Source of the DNA: Paramacrobiotus metropolitanus
Lineage: Eukaryota > Tardigrada > Eutardigrada > Parachela > Macrobiotidae
Assembly (NCBI RefSeq): GCF_019649055.1
Contig: NW_026570504.1
Location: 1-64,000 of the forward strand
Reading direction: 5' to 3'
DNA: 64,000 nucleotides
Positions 1-11,600 of this stretch are shown in pieces; the first letter of the stretch is position 1; the number at the start of each line of letters is the position of its first letter. Under the pieces are notes generated by a model, which saw nothing but the letters and a program-made list of their open reading frames with translations, did not search any database and had not been told where the DNA came from. The position numbers and the translations under genes are program-made.

Positions 1-281
1 AGCATCCGAGGTAGTACTTGAAAAGGTTTGTTTTGCTCAAATTTGCTCGCTCTGTAATTTTGCAAATTTTAGTATCGCTCAAATTCCCTTCCTTTTCTTA
101 CCATAGAAATTCCCTCTCTCTTTTTGACCAAAGAAAATCCCTCCCTCTTTTTGACCCTGGCCCAGTTATCCGTGCGCATGTGGCGACAATGCAGTGTACG
201 ATTGCCGGATATTTCAACTTAGCTTTACAGTGCTAAGCGTAATGAATGTGGATATGTGAGTATGCGACCATTCATTCCTCC
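1..281. other. No recognisable feature
   Basis: Pyrimidine-rich on the plus strand at 60-160. I see no gene, RNA or repeat here. Confidence 0.5.
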
Positions 282-584
282 GGCACCGCGACATTTCGCC
301 GCCGACAACTCGTCGCAGGACTTTTGGTCGCAGACATTTCGCCGTAAGGTCATCTCGCCTCGCGACGTTTCGCCGCGGGACGTTTAGTCGGCTGGACATC
401 ACGCCTCGAGACATTTCGTCGCCCGGCCGTTTAGACGCCGATACATTTCGCCGCGAGGCTGTTTCGACGAAAACTCCACTTTAGCAAACAAACTTTCCAT
501 CAGGCCATTTGAAACGGTCCAGATACACCTAGAAATAATTCGAGAACACAGACATAAATAACCTAATAAACCTAGGAAACCCAA

Positions 585-731
585 GAAACCTAAGAAATTC
601 AAGAAATCTGAGAAACCTGAGAAACCTGAGAAACCTAAGAAACCTAAGAAACCTAAGAAACCTAAGAAACCTTAGAAACCTAAGAAACCTAAGAGAGCTT
701 AGAAACCAAAGAAGCCTAAGAAACATAAAAG
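585..731 (+). repeat. 9-bp minisatellite GAAACCTAA
   Basis: About 14 to 16 near-identical tandem copies of AGAAACCTA lie inside the left arm of the foldback element. The complementary TTAGGTTTCTT tract at about 1480-1700 is its decayed mirror. Confidence 0.85.
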
Positions 732-951
732 CCTAAGAAAACTTTCCAAAAACCCGGAAAACTGAGTGTGTCAATTCTTTTGCGGCGAAGTGTCCGCGAC
801 CAGATGTCCAAACCGAAGTGTCCCAGCGTCGAAATGTCCAGCGGCGAAATGTCTTCGCGGCGAAAAGTCGTGCGTCGAATTTAATTATGGCGAAATGTCA
901 CACTCCCAAATGTCCGGGTGCGATTCCTCCATCGTAGACTCCTTGAGTACG

Positions 952-1115
952 AGGACATTTGGGTGCTGTGAACATACCCTGCACGATTAGGCTGCGATGA
1001 ACAGCTGGCTAGCCGTAGCTCGGTCTGAATGCAAACGGCTATAAATTTAGCCGGCTGTTCATCGCAGCCTAATCGTGCAGGGTATGTTCACAGCACCCAA
1101 ATGTCCTCGTACGAC
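952..1115. repeat. Central inverted repeat of FB1
   Basis: Arms of about 55 bases, starting CGAGGACATTTGGGTGCTG and ending CAGCACCCAAATGTCCTCG, are perfect complements around a loop of about 55 bases. They form the symmetry centre of the 1.64-kb foldback element. Confidence 0.9.
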
Positions 1116-1921
1116 AAATCGTGACGCCAATGTCACGACTTTGTATTTACTGCAAAAAGACACAACACACTTAATGATGGTCTCACACTGATGACCATAC
1201 ACCAGCAACATGGTTGCTGTACTACGCCACATTCCGGCGCACCCGGACATTTGGGAGTGTAGCACTTTGTTACAATCAAATTCAACGCACGACTTTTCGT
1301 CGCACAGGCATTTTACCGCTAAACAAATTTACGCTGGGACACTTCGGTTTGGGACAATCTGCATTGGGACATTTCAACTTTGCGACATTTCGACGCAAGG
1401 CGTCTGGTCGCGGACATTTCGCCGCAAAAGAATTCGGCACGCCTAATTTTCACGGTTACGCTTAGATTTATTTTCAGGTCATTCTTAAGTTTCTTAGGTT
1501 ATTTTTAGGCTGCGCTTAGGTTGTTATTAGGTATCTTAGGTCATACGCTTCGTATTTTCTTGGTTTCCCAAATTTCCTCAGGTTTTTTTCTACGTTAGTT
1601 TCTTTGGGGTTCCAGAACCATTTTTATTCTTGTCCCTAATGGTTCCAGTAAGTCTCGTTTTCTCAAGAAGTTTCGTTTTTTTAGTTTCATTTTTTCCAGC
1701 CTGATAAAAATTTATTTGCTGAAAACGACTTCTCATCGAAACAGCCTCGCGGCGAAATGCCTCGGCGTCGAACGGCTTGGCGACGAAATGTCTCGCGGCG
1801 TGATGTCCTGCTGACCAATTGTCCCGCAACGAAATGTCGCGCGGCGAGATGCCCTTGCGGCGAATTCTCTGCGACCAAAAAGCTAATGACTAGTATGACC
1901 TCGGCAAAATGCCGCGGTGCC

Positions 1922-3097
1922 CCGAAGCGCCAAGCATGCGCTAACCGCCCATCAAACATGTATCTGAAAATTGAAAAAGGCAACGCTTGGGGGGCACGTA
2001 TCTTAAGCCCTTGGCAAATCAAGACCATTTTTTACTGGTGCGTCAGCGAACCCTTTATGACATCTTAACATAGTATAACTTAGCGAGTTTTTGCGGTCTT
2101 ATTCATTTCAATAATTTCAACATTTATCTGCGGTTATCTGAGCTCGTAGCTAACTCCTGCGGCGAAAAACAGATGTCATTCTCCACATTCAGCAAAGCCA
2201 AGCCCATCAATCTCTCTTGCCACACAGTATTTCGTTTTCAGTCGCTTCAGTGTGGAGAACGACCTCTCAAATTTGGCTACCGCGAGCATAATCACTTAGA
2301 GTAATACTAGTAGACCCGCGCAAACTGCGCGGATAAACCACCGGCGGAATACAAATTGCAAAAAGTATTAACCTGTTGGCTGCACATGCATATTATTTCT
2401 AATGATCCAAGCGTAGAAAAACTTATAGTTTCACTGGCAAATATTTTAACGGTACTTAATTACTCCACGCTGCGCTTAATAGCATTATACTATTGCGCTG
2501 ACAAATGTAGCCAGTCCAAGTACTGCATATGTACTGTTACGGTGTTACCTATCCAGTATTTCGTTTGCTTGTCGGCGAACTCCGCTCGCGCTGCAGGTGT
2601 AGCGATTCGCCATCTACTGGTAGATTCTGCAGAAACCTAAAACTATTTTAAGTTTTGTAAAATCTCTCGCTTTAATAAAAGACATGAGGATGGTTGCCAA
2701 TTTCGTTATTCCAAGCGCTGTAAGTTTCACGGTTACATCCCCAACTGCATTGCAAGTACGTCACATGCAAACTTATAAATTTGGCCAAACTCTAAACACT
2801 CTAAGTCCCTTTGCTCGACCAATATTTTCTGTTAAACACCTAAAAGTTACAAAATTTCCGAAACCTTTTTTTTATAATTTTTTTGAACCTTAAACTTTTT
2901 GATGAAGAACTTTAAACTTTAAATTGCCGACAGCCGGGAAATATAGGGATCGTCAAATTTATTTCTGCGTGACTTTTTGCGGGTTTTGGCAGAAATGGGA
3001 TTCTGGCTGTGTCATTCTGTAGTAAAGCAGTGGTGACTTCTTGACTTTTCCTGTAGACTCCGTACGTTAGGTTTCTTTCTAAAATCTCCTATGCACT
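1922..3097. other. No recognisable gene
   Basis: The short ORFs here show no family resemblance, and no repeat structure stands out. The interval separates the foldback element from an LTR-like fragment. Confidence 0.4.
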
Positions 3098-4150
3098 ATA
3101 ACAGACTCTGGCGAGGAGATCACGAGTGTGCTTTATTGACAAATAAAGGGAACAATGCTGCGTAATAGCAGGAAAAGCAAGAACATAGCACGGATCACGG
3201 ATGGCTAAAGTAGCAAGTGGTTGCTAACTTGCTAACAGGGTTCTTGAGCGTCTGATGGCGTGAAAGAAATCAGGCGGCAGACACGTGCGAGCTGCAGGCC
3301 AGTCGTATCAGCTGTGTGATGATGCGCAGACTGGACTCGATCCAACGCGAGCGTATGAACGTATGAACGCTAAACCATGCCCTGTAGCGCCACGTGGATG
3401 GATTTCTCGCACTCATACGCTTCGGCTACCATCTAGCGTCGGACAGGTAACGCTACAGGGCATGAAGATCGAAGGGACCGAAAGGTCAAAGGATGCAAGT
3501 GAGATCAAGTGGGTAACTTGTTACGCCACGAGATTATCCGAAGATGATAATGCACGTCGACGAGATAGAGGAATGACCCTGACAATAGGCGAAAGGTCAC
3601 CCAGAGGTCAGTTTGAACAGCCTCACTTGGAAAGAGAAGACCAGAGCAAAAGCCTGAAGTTAACCAGATCGAGTACAAGCCTCTACTTTTGTTGGGATTA
3701 CAACTCTTGAAATTTGTGTGGGCGACTGGCGCCTTATATAGCCCTGAGCACTCGCAGGTGTTGGCTCTTCGTACGCGCAATTACGGATCTGAGAACAATA
3801 GAGATCTAAACGTTAACCAATGAGAGACGACTGCATACACGTGGACTAATCTAATGAGAGCATCTAGAAAGCATTTACACACGTGGCCCAATAAGAACAT
3901 GAGGTCAGTTAATACACTAGAACAATAGGTTGAACTACGTCATCGAAGCGCGGTCATGTCGAAATGGCGAGTCGCGGTCAAAGTTCTCTGTTGGAGATTT
4001 CTAAGAAGTCGAAATAGAGACTCGGGGTCAGGACTCGCGTAGAAGCTGTAGTAAGGAGTAAGCCTAAGCCTCGGGGTAGAAGTAGTAAAAGTAGTAAAAG
4101 TAGTACCGATGTGTAGTCTAAGGGACGCCAGTACACGTCAAGGTGTTCAC
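3098..4150 (-). mobile_element. LTR-like fragment related to the LTR of element X
   Basis: Read on the minus strand, this stretch has a TATA-like GGCTATATAAGG near 3733-3744. Further on it has CTTTATTTGTCAATAAAG (plus strand 3131-3148), with polyadenylation signals on both strands, and it ends in CTGTTATA at 3098. The LTR of element X (42556-42793) ends with the same order: CTTTATTTGTCAATAAAG, then CTGTTATA. The far boundary is a guess and no second LTR is visible, so it may be a solo LTR or a fragment. The ORF at 3285-3710 has no recognisable homology and is probably not a gene. Confidence 0.5.
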
Positions 4151-4534
4151 ATCACCTAAATTTTTTGATAATAAAAATACAAAAATTTCAAATTATAAAG
4201 AAAAATTTCCGGAATAATAGCCTGTTAAATTTGTTCGTTGATGGAGGTTGGCTAATGTAGTTGCAACAATATTAATAATGGTGATCATAATAACGATCAT
4301 ACTCGTAGTCCTAATCTATCATAATCATTATTATTATGATAATATTATCATTATCGATATCACTGCAAGTAGTGCCGCATTTCAATATGTCAGAAATGAG
4401 ATTCGTATCTGATGATTCGAGGTCAATTTTGTGCAATGCTATCACCTCGAAAACCATTGCATCCACAGCTTTACTTGGACTTTATTACTAATTTTATTGC
4501 CTGAAATCGCGTATTCGAAGCCCTAATTTTACAG
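4151..4534 (+). other. Presumed intron before the C1GALT1-like exon
   Basis: AT-rich, with runs of ATC, ATT and ATA words around 4260-4360. It ends in a pyrimidine-poor acceptor, CTAATTTTACAG, right before the coding exon. I found no upstream coding exon anywhere in 1-4530. Confidence 0.5.
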
Positions 4535-4950
4535 GTTACATGTCGGGTGGGGCAGGATATGTACTAAGCCGAGAAGCGGTACGAAGGCTGATAGAGCGTG
4601 GCTTAAACAAACAACGATGCCGAAACGACAGCGGAGGCGACGAAGATTTGGAGATGGGACGCTGCCTGGAAAGAGTCAACGTAAAGCCAAAGAACAGCCG
4701 AGACGAGCATGATAGGGGAAGGTTTTTCCCTTTTAATATCACTTACCACATGTCTCCGGGTCATATGAGTCGTACAACGGATTGGTACCCACAACACACT
4801 CACAACAACGACGGTGATCTCCTGAACTGTTGTTCCGATACTGCCATCGCGTTTCATTATGTTAAGCCAATTGAAATGTACCAGTTCGAGTTTTTGTTAT
4901 ATGGTCTTAGGATGCATGTTAATCGCTTTTCTAATGTAATGCAAATCTAG
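4535..4950 (+). CDS. Last exon of a core-1 beta-1,3-galactosyltransferase (C1GALT1-like), partial
   Basis: The family (GT31, Golgi type II membrane enzymes) adds galactose to Ser/Thr-linked GalNAc to make the core-1 O-glycan. The exon opens after a splice acceptor (ACAG at 4531-4534) with a split Gly codon and runs 138 codons to TAG. Characteristic C-terminal blocks appear in family order: GGAGYVLSREA, GGDEDLEMGRCL, SRDEHDRGRFFPF and CCSDTAIAFHYV. Several Cys expected in this part are present. The stem, membrane anchor and DDD metal site would lie in upstream exons, which I cannot find in the 4.5 kb available. Either the preceding intron reaches past the window start or this is an orphan fragment. 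The open frame argues against long-standing decay. Family assignment is firm; function of this copy is not. Confidence 0.85.
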
Positions 4951-5043
4951 AGCCAGTGGCGTTAATAGCTTTATACCAACGCTTGTTTTATAGCAAAAAT
5001 CTGAATCTACGTAAGATGTCTTTACCATAGAGTCAAGGCTATT

Positions 5044-7176
5044 TCACGAACCTACGGTGTGCAGTGTAGTACACTGCACACACTTCTTCAGTACCACAGT
5101 CCGTGTGCCCCAACACAGGCACCCGTTTACTGTCACCAGTTCGCTTTCCACCCGCTTATACGGTCGCAGCTCTTCTCTTACCACGCTCGGCCATCTGGTT
5201 TGGACGTACTCTAGAACGATGCTGAGCTCGGCATCCGCGCGGATTTCCTCCGCCACAATTTCTACCGACACTGGTAACCGTCCCACATTCTCCGTATGCA
5301 CAGCATTGACTACGCTGTCCATTCCCCGGTTACCCAACTCGGTCAGCTTCGTGGAATGCAGTGGTTACCTGCTTAACCCGTCAGCCTGGCCGAACTCTTC
5401 TGTTCGCCGGTTCAAAATAGTCGGACTGTGCGCCATCAGCATTAACGCCCAGCGCTGAAGGCGGTTCGCGGGCACCACCGCTAACCTTTTCCGGTCCACG
5501 AACACGCTCATGTCGCTCAGCAGTGGCGTGTGGTCCGCCAGCAAGGTGAATTCCTCCCAGCAGTATATTAGTGAAATTGCTTGCACCCGAAGACCAGGGC
5601 GAGGGATCCCTTCAAAATCTGCCCGTACCCAATTTCGGCGGCGTTGAGACTCCAGGATGCGTGTGCAATCGGTCTCTCCGTACCGTCCGGGAACCGATGA
5701 CACAGCACCGTTCCAATGCCGTACTGCGATGCGTCGGCTGCTACAATCAGCGGCATCGCCGGCTCGTAATGCACCAAAAACGTGGCTTAGGCAATCTCCT
5801 ACTTAACTCCACGATCTGCTGTTCGCATTATTTTGACCATCAGTTAAGTCAGCTTTCTGGAGTTGTGAAACACGTGCCACTTTACGGACAGATTCTTCAC
5901 GAATTTGGCATAGTAGCTCACCTTGCCGAAAAACGCGTGCAGCTCACTTAAGTTTTTCGGCGGGCTCATATGCAGCAACGCCTTCACACGGATTCTCGAA
6001 ATGTGGCGCCCACGACTGTCCACGATGAAAACCAAATACTCCACGAACAGTTGCATGAAATGATACTTGCTGCGCTTCGGCGACAGTTCGTGTTCTGACA
6101 ACCGCTCCATGACCTTTTCGAGGTTGCGCAAGTGCTCTTCATCCGTGGCGCCGGTGACTATAATATGGTCAAGATAAACGGCCACGCCTTCGCAGCCATG
6201 GGAGAATCTGTTTCATAATTTGCTGAAATATGATGGCCCAACTGGCGACTCCGAACGGCACTCGGTTACACCGAAACAGTCCCTTGTGTGTATTGATCAC
6301 CACAAGCTGTTTGCTGTCGTTGTCCATTTCCACTTGGGCATACGCCTCGGCGAAACAACGTACTGAATTTCTCTCCGCAGTTTAACTTGGCGAATAATTC
6401 GTCAGGCGTTGGGAGCGGATATCCTTTTGAACGTCCATCGAGTCGTTCAGACCGGTGCTTAAATCAGCACACGTTCGCACATCACCAACTCTCTTCAGCG
6501 TCCCCACAATGAGCGCCGCCCAGTCGGTTTGTTCGACTGGAGTGAGAATGCCGCGCACCACCAAACGCTCCAGGTCCTTCTCGATCGCCTCTCCAAACGC
6601 GAATGGCACTGTACGGGGTTTGCAGGACACTGGTCGCGCTCCCAGTTTCAAGTGGAGACGCGCCTTATTCCGCTTGCAGTGAGTCAATTTTTCGCGGAAC
6701 ACTTCCTTGTCCCGGTCGATGACTTCCTCCACACTGCTGGTAACGCTGTATAATTCACTGGCCTGCAGCTCACGGAGGCTCATTTGGCTCAGATCCAAGG
6801 CGCTTATCTAGTCGCGGCCGATGGCATCGCCACCGCGGCCCACTACCACCACCGGTAACTGCTTCCGGACGCTGACGCGTTGCACATCCACTGTGGCGGT
6901 TCTGATCACTGACAACGCATGACCAGGGAAGCTCCTTAGCGGCTGCGTTGACGGCGATAGGCGCGGCGAACCAATCGCCCTCCACGTTCCCGCCGTGAGG
7001 ATGGCATCGCCGGATCCCGAATCCAGTGCTGACACTGGCGTGCCGTTCAACTCCTGTGGTATGCGTATGCACTGGCTGCCAGCCACATCCAGTGCCAGCA
7101 CGTCGAATTTTTCTTTAACCATAGTGCGCCGCCCGTCTCCGTTTCGCGAGCTCGCTATCGAATACTTACACAGCAT
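5044..7176 (-). pseudogene. Decayed gypsy-type pol (protease, RT, RNase H)
   Basis: Read on the minus strand, pieces of a Ty3/gypsy polyprotein occur in order but in shifting frames. A retropepsin-like segment with ALDSGS in place of the usual DTGS lies at about 6808-7176. The RT N-terminal part (LGARPVSCKPRTVPFAF) is at 6382-6798, and the RT active-site region at 5844-6185 has YLDH where YMDD is expected. An RNase H start (VAADASQYGIGT) is at 5568-5777 and its continuation (FTLLADHTPLL) at 5365-5703. A pre-integrase segment at 5044-5337 ends before the zinc finger. Stops and frameshifts separate the pieces, so it cannot work. It is related to the gypsy at 15973-18582 but much older. No LTRs are recognisable. 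Confidence 0.85.
5056..5080. repeat. Perfect 25-bp palindrome
   Basis: GTGTGCAGTGTA, one central G, then its exact complement TACACTGCACAC. It lies at the truncated 3' end of the gypsy relic. Confidence 0.9.
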
Positions 7177-7410
7177 ATCGAGCTACTATATGCATATAAA
7201 CATGTATCAGTTGCTATTGTACGTAATTCTCTATAATAAAACTTGTTGCGTTATGGCGCATCTGTAGCAACTGCCTAAGCGTTTATTCCTGCAGCGACAT
7301 TCTGCACAAATAGGCAGATCAGTTAGGCGCAAAGCTATTTCGAAACAAACATGAAAATCTGCGAACATTCGCATTTTTGGATTCTGTGATAATATAAACT
7401 GGGACACGAA
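7177..7410. other. No recognisable feature
   Basis: AT-rich spacer with no gene or repeat that I can identify. Confidence 0.4.
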
Positions 7411-8660
7411 AGGTTTTGTCAGACCGACTCAGAAGCAACGAGGAAAAGGGAGCAATCCTTTATTGAGTATCAATAAAGGAACCACAAAAATCACCGAAAA
7501 CCAATGCGGAAAACCGAAGGGAGAAGTAGCTGCCAGCTAGTTCAGTGAAAATCAACGTCATGAGCGGCAGGCTGCACCTGCGTATCAGCTGAGGCCGCAC
7601 AGCATGGAATCGCTCGTAAGCGCTGGGCTACGCCCCACGAGTGCAAAGCAACGCTAACTCGTCAGCGTAAACAAAGTATACGCTGAGTAATCAGCGTAAT
7701 AGCGCGGCAAGAGTAGCGTGGCCACCTGCGTGCGGGCGACAGAGCAAGCCACAACAGGTGTCTACCGCCTGGAGTGAGTGGTCTCTGACATGCCTCTGGG
7801 CGGGAGTGGGAGCTCCTGCGAGCACCTTCTCGACTCTGTCCCTGGCCAACTGGAGGGTGCCAGGATCCGATACCCGGTAGGTCCGGATGCCACTTTGTCT
7901 CTCTTGCCCGGTAGGGCCGCTGTCTCAGACCCGCGGTGCAGTGCACCGAACGGCCGAAATCTGGAGTGCACCCGGTGTGTTGAGGGTTCCAGTGAGGTTT
8001 GTTGAGGCTTCTTTGGTCGATGAGTAAAAAAACACAGATTTATAAGGCTCATGGTCAAATATCGTAATAAAAAGATTACAATTCAACTTTGCCTTTACAA
8101 GACCGTGGCCATAAAAATTAAACGCTGGTCGAGACCAAAGTGGTGGCTCGTGTCCAAACGGTGGCTCTGATGAAAACATCAGGTTGGCCTGGCCAAACTC
8201 CCAAAATTAAGTTGGGGGCGCCGGTTGGCGTTTGTAGCCGGCAAACATGTTGGTCTGTTGACTAAGTGCGGGAATTATCCTCCCTTGCCGGTAGGCGACT
8301 TCTAGTTCCCTGTGGCACCGTAAGTCTGGCTGCGAAGATTCGGATGACCTACCGTTGTACGTGTACGCATAAGTCCCGGTTGGGGCCTCCTGATAGTTTT
8401 CAGGTCTTCGCGAAGTTCCCATTGCGGTCCTTGCGGCCGTAACCAGAAAACTGGCGTTCGCGTCCGGTAGGACAAACTGAGCCAGGTAATTGATGTGATC
8501 AAGCTGGTCATCCTGAATGTGAAATTCGCACAGGTCGTTCCAATCGGGTCTGATGATGGGCTGCCCGAGTAAGTTCAGTCTGTGGCGCTCAGTAGAGCGT
8601 TACCGCGGACCGTCGGGTAGCCCTCACGGTTGTCCAGGTGGTCGTCCATACTGAAAGTGT
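7411..8660 (-). mobile_element. Element X copy C, 3' fragment with LTR-like end
   Basis: On the minus strand, 8300-8660 encodes a decayed segment that aligns with the C-terminal ORF of element X copy A (54480-54755). Shared features are a DWLHTFSMDDH / NWMGEFNMTDH block and DQLDHINYLAQFVLPDA / DQLESVAQFVITDA, followed by TAARTAM / AAARAAL. A frameshift near 8585 splits it. Downstream (lower coordinates) comes non-coding sequence, then a palindromic polyadenylation signal at 7457-7479, as expected for a 3' LTR. The outer boundaries are not fixed. The other ORFs in this stretch look like chance. Confidence 0.6.
7457..7479. promoter_or_regulatory. Palindromic AATAAA signal
   Basis: CCTTTATTGA-GTA-TCAATAAAGG is a perfect palindrome and carries AATAAA on both strands. 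The same design occurs in the LTR of element X (42743-42760) and at 3131-3148. Confidence 0.6.
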
Positions 8661-11600
8661 GGAGCCAGTCCTTCCGCTGGAATTCGCTTTCCAGAACGGC
8701 AGGGTGTAAAACCTGGCAGTGGCACCTGCCAATGGCACTGCCAGTGGCATGGCAATCAATAAAACCTGGAGACTCTGGCAGCTGGCAAATGATAAAATCT
8801 GGCAGATGCCGCATAAAATGTGGCACGGTCGCACAATTAAAAAGCGGGTTTGCTGCATAATCCCTGAAAATCTTGCCAGTGTACCGTCAGTTTTACATAT
8901 AAAGTGTTAACACCCTTATTAGCCATGCACGAAGTTCGAAAATATGCGCCGGCATAAAGAATTTCAAAAGGTTACATCGCATTTTGCCGTTTGCGCAAAG
9001 TATCGCAGTTAAGCAGAATCGCAACGCGAGTTGCAAAAAATACAATCGCGGCACTTCCAGATCTATAGGACTGTCAAATATCAGCAGCCCGCTTGTATCT
9101 GCGGCACGACTGCTGCGCACGTTTCCGTTACTCGTTTTTCTGCTATGACTAAGAGAAAAAAATTGAAACATGTTCCCACCATTCCCAAAAAAAAAATAAC
9201 GGATACACTCGTAGAAATAAACACCAAATCTGACAGCACCGTGAATTCTGCAATAAAACTACCTTCAGTGCCATTCACTATCATGGACAACTCAACACAA
9301 CAAGCGCAAACTTATTAAGAAAAATAATTTCACATAGCTTAATGACAAGTAATTAATTTTCTTCATGTGTAATAAATTTGTTAATTACGTGCTAAAAAAT
9401 TCGCTGGATTACTAATTATTAGCTAAATTAATTAATTAAACTTTATTATCTTAAAACTTAATGACGAACTACAGTAAGCAAAGCGTAATTACATACAGTT
9501 TAATGCAGCCTGGCTCACTACGAACGCTTATTAGCAGCGCAGGATAATTTTAAAGAGTTGACAAGCGGTCATGAATGTGAGCGCGAATTCTAAAACCGAG
9601 CTCAACAGCTCGGTTTTCTAATTCAGCAACTGATTCTCCATCTGACCAATGCGCGAGGCGTTATCAGTGAATCTCTCTGACTCACAAATCAGTGCGTGAG
9701 TTGTTGCGCACTCGAGAGTTTTGACCTAGATACAATTCGCATCAGAGTCCCAATACGTAACATATTTGACAGCAACTCTAGAAAGCAAACCGCTGGAAAA
9801 TGATTTGCGGTTGAGCGTGAAGCCGCCTGAATCGGATCTGCCAACTGATGTATGAACAAATTTACAATTTTATTTGCACACACATTTCAGCCATTTGGTA
9901 GTTTAGCACTTTAACTTGCATTGGCTACCGTTATTTAACGCCTGTGATAAAATATGAAGTATTATACACTTCTATCAAACATAAAACAAATCGTATATGA
10001 TTTTGTTGGAAAAACTTGGAATATGAACTTTCAGACCCGTCTTACTGGCTTATTGATTTGATTTATTAAATAATTTAATAATTTGATCAATTATTTTTTC
10101 CACAGCAGTATTTTAGAACATTGCTGCGCTACAGCATGCAAAATTGTTCGCATATAAACACATATAAACACAGTAATCTAAATTTAGATGTGCTATGTGT
10201 ATCATGCCCGCTCTCCAGTGGACCCGTTTAGGAATGAATGAACAATGTATGCTGTATAACGTTGCACCACCGTAGCTTTGAAAAGGCAATAACGATTTTA
10301 TCCAAAATTGCATTGGTAATACGATGTTAGTAAGTATGCATAGTGCATACATACGGTAACCTGTTCCGGCTAATTTAATTTTAGATCAACTGCTTTCTGT
10401 GATGCTCTCCTCTCTATAGACCTCTCGTTTCTGCTGTTTGTTAATTCACTATAGAAATTATTAGTTTTCAGCGCTGTTTTACTTATTAAATAATAAATAC
10501 ATAATGTCTGATTAATTTGTGTAAAGCATAACAATACCTGTACATTTCGTCAAAGCGCTGATAAAAATTAACTGAAATCATAATATGCTCCATAGGTGAA
10601 CTATACTAGCGGCAAGGCTAGCGGGGTACTACTGTAACTGTGAACAACAAATTTTGTGGGGCTACAGCATGCGGGAATGCGGCCTCCGTCATGGGAACAG
10701 CACCAGCATCGGCTAATTTAGATGAGATGTTCAGTATAATCAGACCGTCTATCTCTGTTGTCGGTTGAGGCTGTAGATTACATCTTTATTATGAAAGATT
10801 ACAATGTATTATGTGTTGAAGTGATGTAGTTGAATTACCATTTGATTCTTAACATACATACAATGCGGAAAAAAAAAAAAAAACAAATTTTGTGTTACGA
10901 GCTACGTATCTGTACTGCATCCTTACCAATCGAAGCCAATAATAAAAATTAATATGACCTCGTGCTCATACCATTAGTAACGAAAGATTAATTTATGGAT
11001 AATGTTAAGCGCTGTAATGCTAATTAACATACCGAGTATTGCTCCACGACATGCCTTATTATTGACGACAAACAGTTTTGGACCAGAAGGCCGGCTGAGA
11101 AGGGTAACTAGTGTTGTCATTATTTGTAAATTTACTATACCATCACGAAATCATTTCTGCAAAGAAAAGGAAGTAATGAGTGAAGCCGCGATTTTGTACC
11201 ACGATGATGGCACGATCTACAGTACAACAGCGATTTGACTACAGACTACTGGTCACTATGGTGCCGGCTCGGCTCATGTTCGGCATGCGTGCATGTAAAC
11301 TTCATTGTGATTCCAAAAAAATCGGCGCTTTGTACACTGTTTACGCGCACTTTGCTTCCAGAGGATAGTTCTACAAACAGCTAGCCTTATCTAGTTGTTT
11401 TGTCTGCTGATTATTTCGCCCGTTGTACGTAAATGGCAATACAAACAGATGAACCCAACCGGCTCATATGATTGTTAAGACGAGAGGTACCCAACATATG
11501 GTTAAATTGGTACACCCCCCGTGCTGCATATTGTTGGAAAGAGCGTTTCGTGATCTAAAACCCGACACCAGCAATGTTTATTAAAATTTTAAACTGAAAG

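Larger units (their letters stand above)
282..1921. mobile_element. Foldback element with nested inverted repeats (FB1)
   Basis: The first 250 bases, starting GGCACCGCG, match in order the reverse complement of the last 250, ending CGCGGTGCC. The match is imperfect but collinear and includes TTTTGGTCGCAG and GCCGCGAGGCTGTTTCGA. Each arm is built from degenerate ACATTTCGCCGC words, followed by a GAAACCTAA-type satellite (about 585-731) on the left and its complement TTAGGTTTCTT (about 1480-1700) on the right. Further inside are GGCGAAATGTC words in the opposite orientation (780-910) and their mirror (1200-1440). A perfect inverted repeat forms the centre. No coding gene is present, so it must be non-autonomous. 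I found no convincing target duplication. It resembles Drosophila-type foldback elements in architecture only. Confidence 0.8.

Noticed and set aside
270-1930. Target site duplication for FB1
   Set aside because: No repeated flank of four or more bases adjacent to the outermost matching bases.
3285-3710. 141-codon ORF as a gene
   Set aside because: Lies within an LTR-like fragment, has no recognisable domain, and includes a short inverted repeat (CCCTGTAGCG / CGCTACAGGG).
9031-9318. 95-codon ORF as a gene
   Set aside because: No conserved motif, no splice context, and a comparable ORF on the opposite strand.
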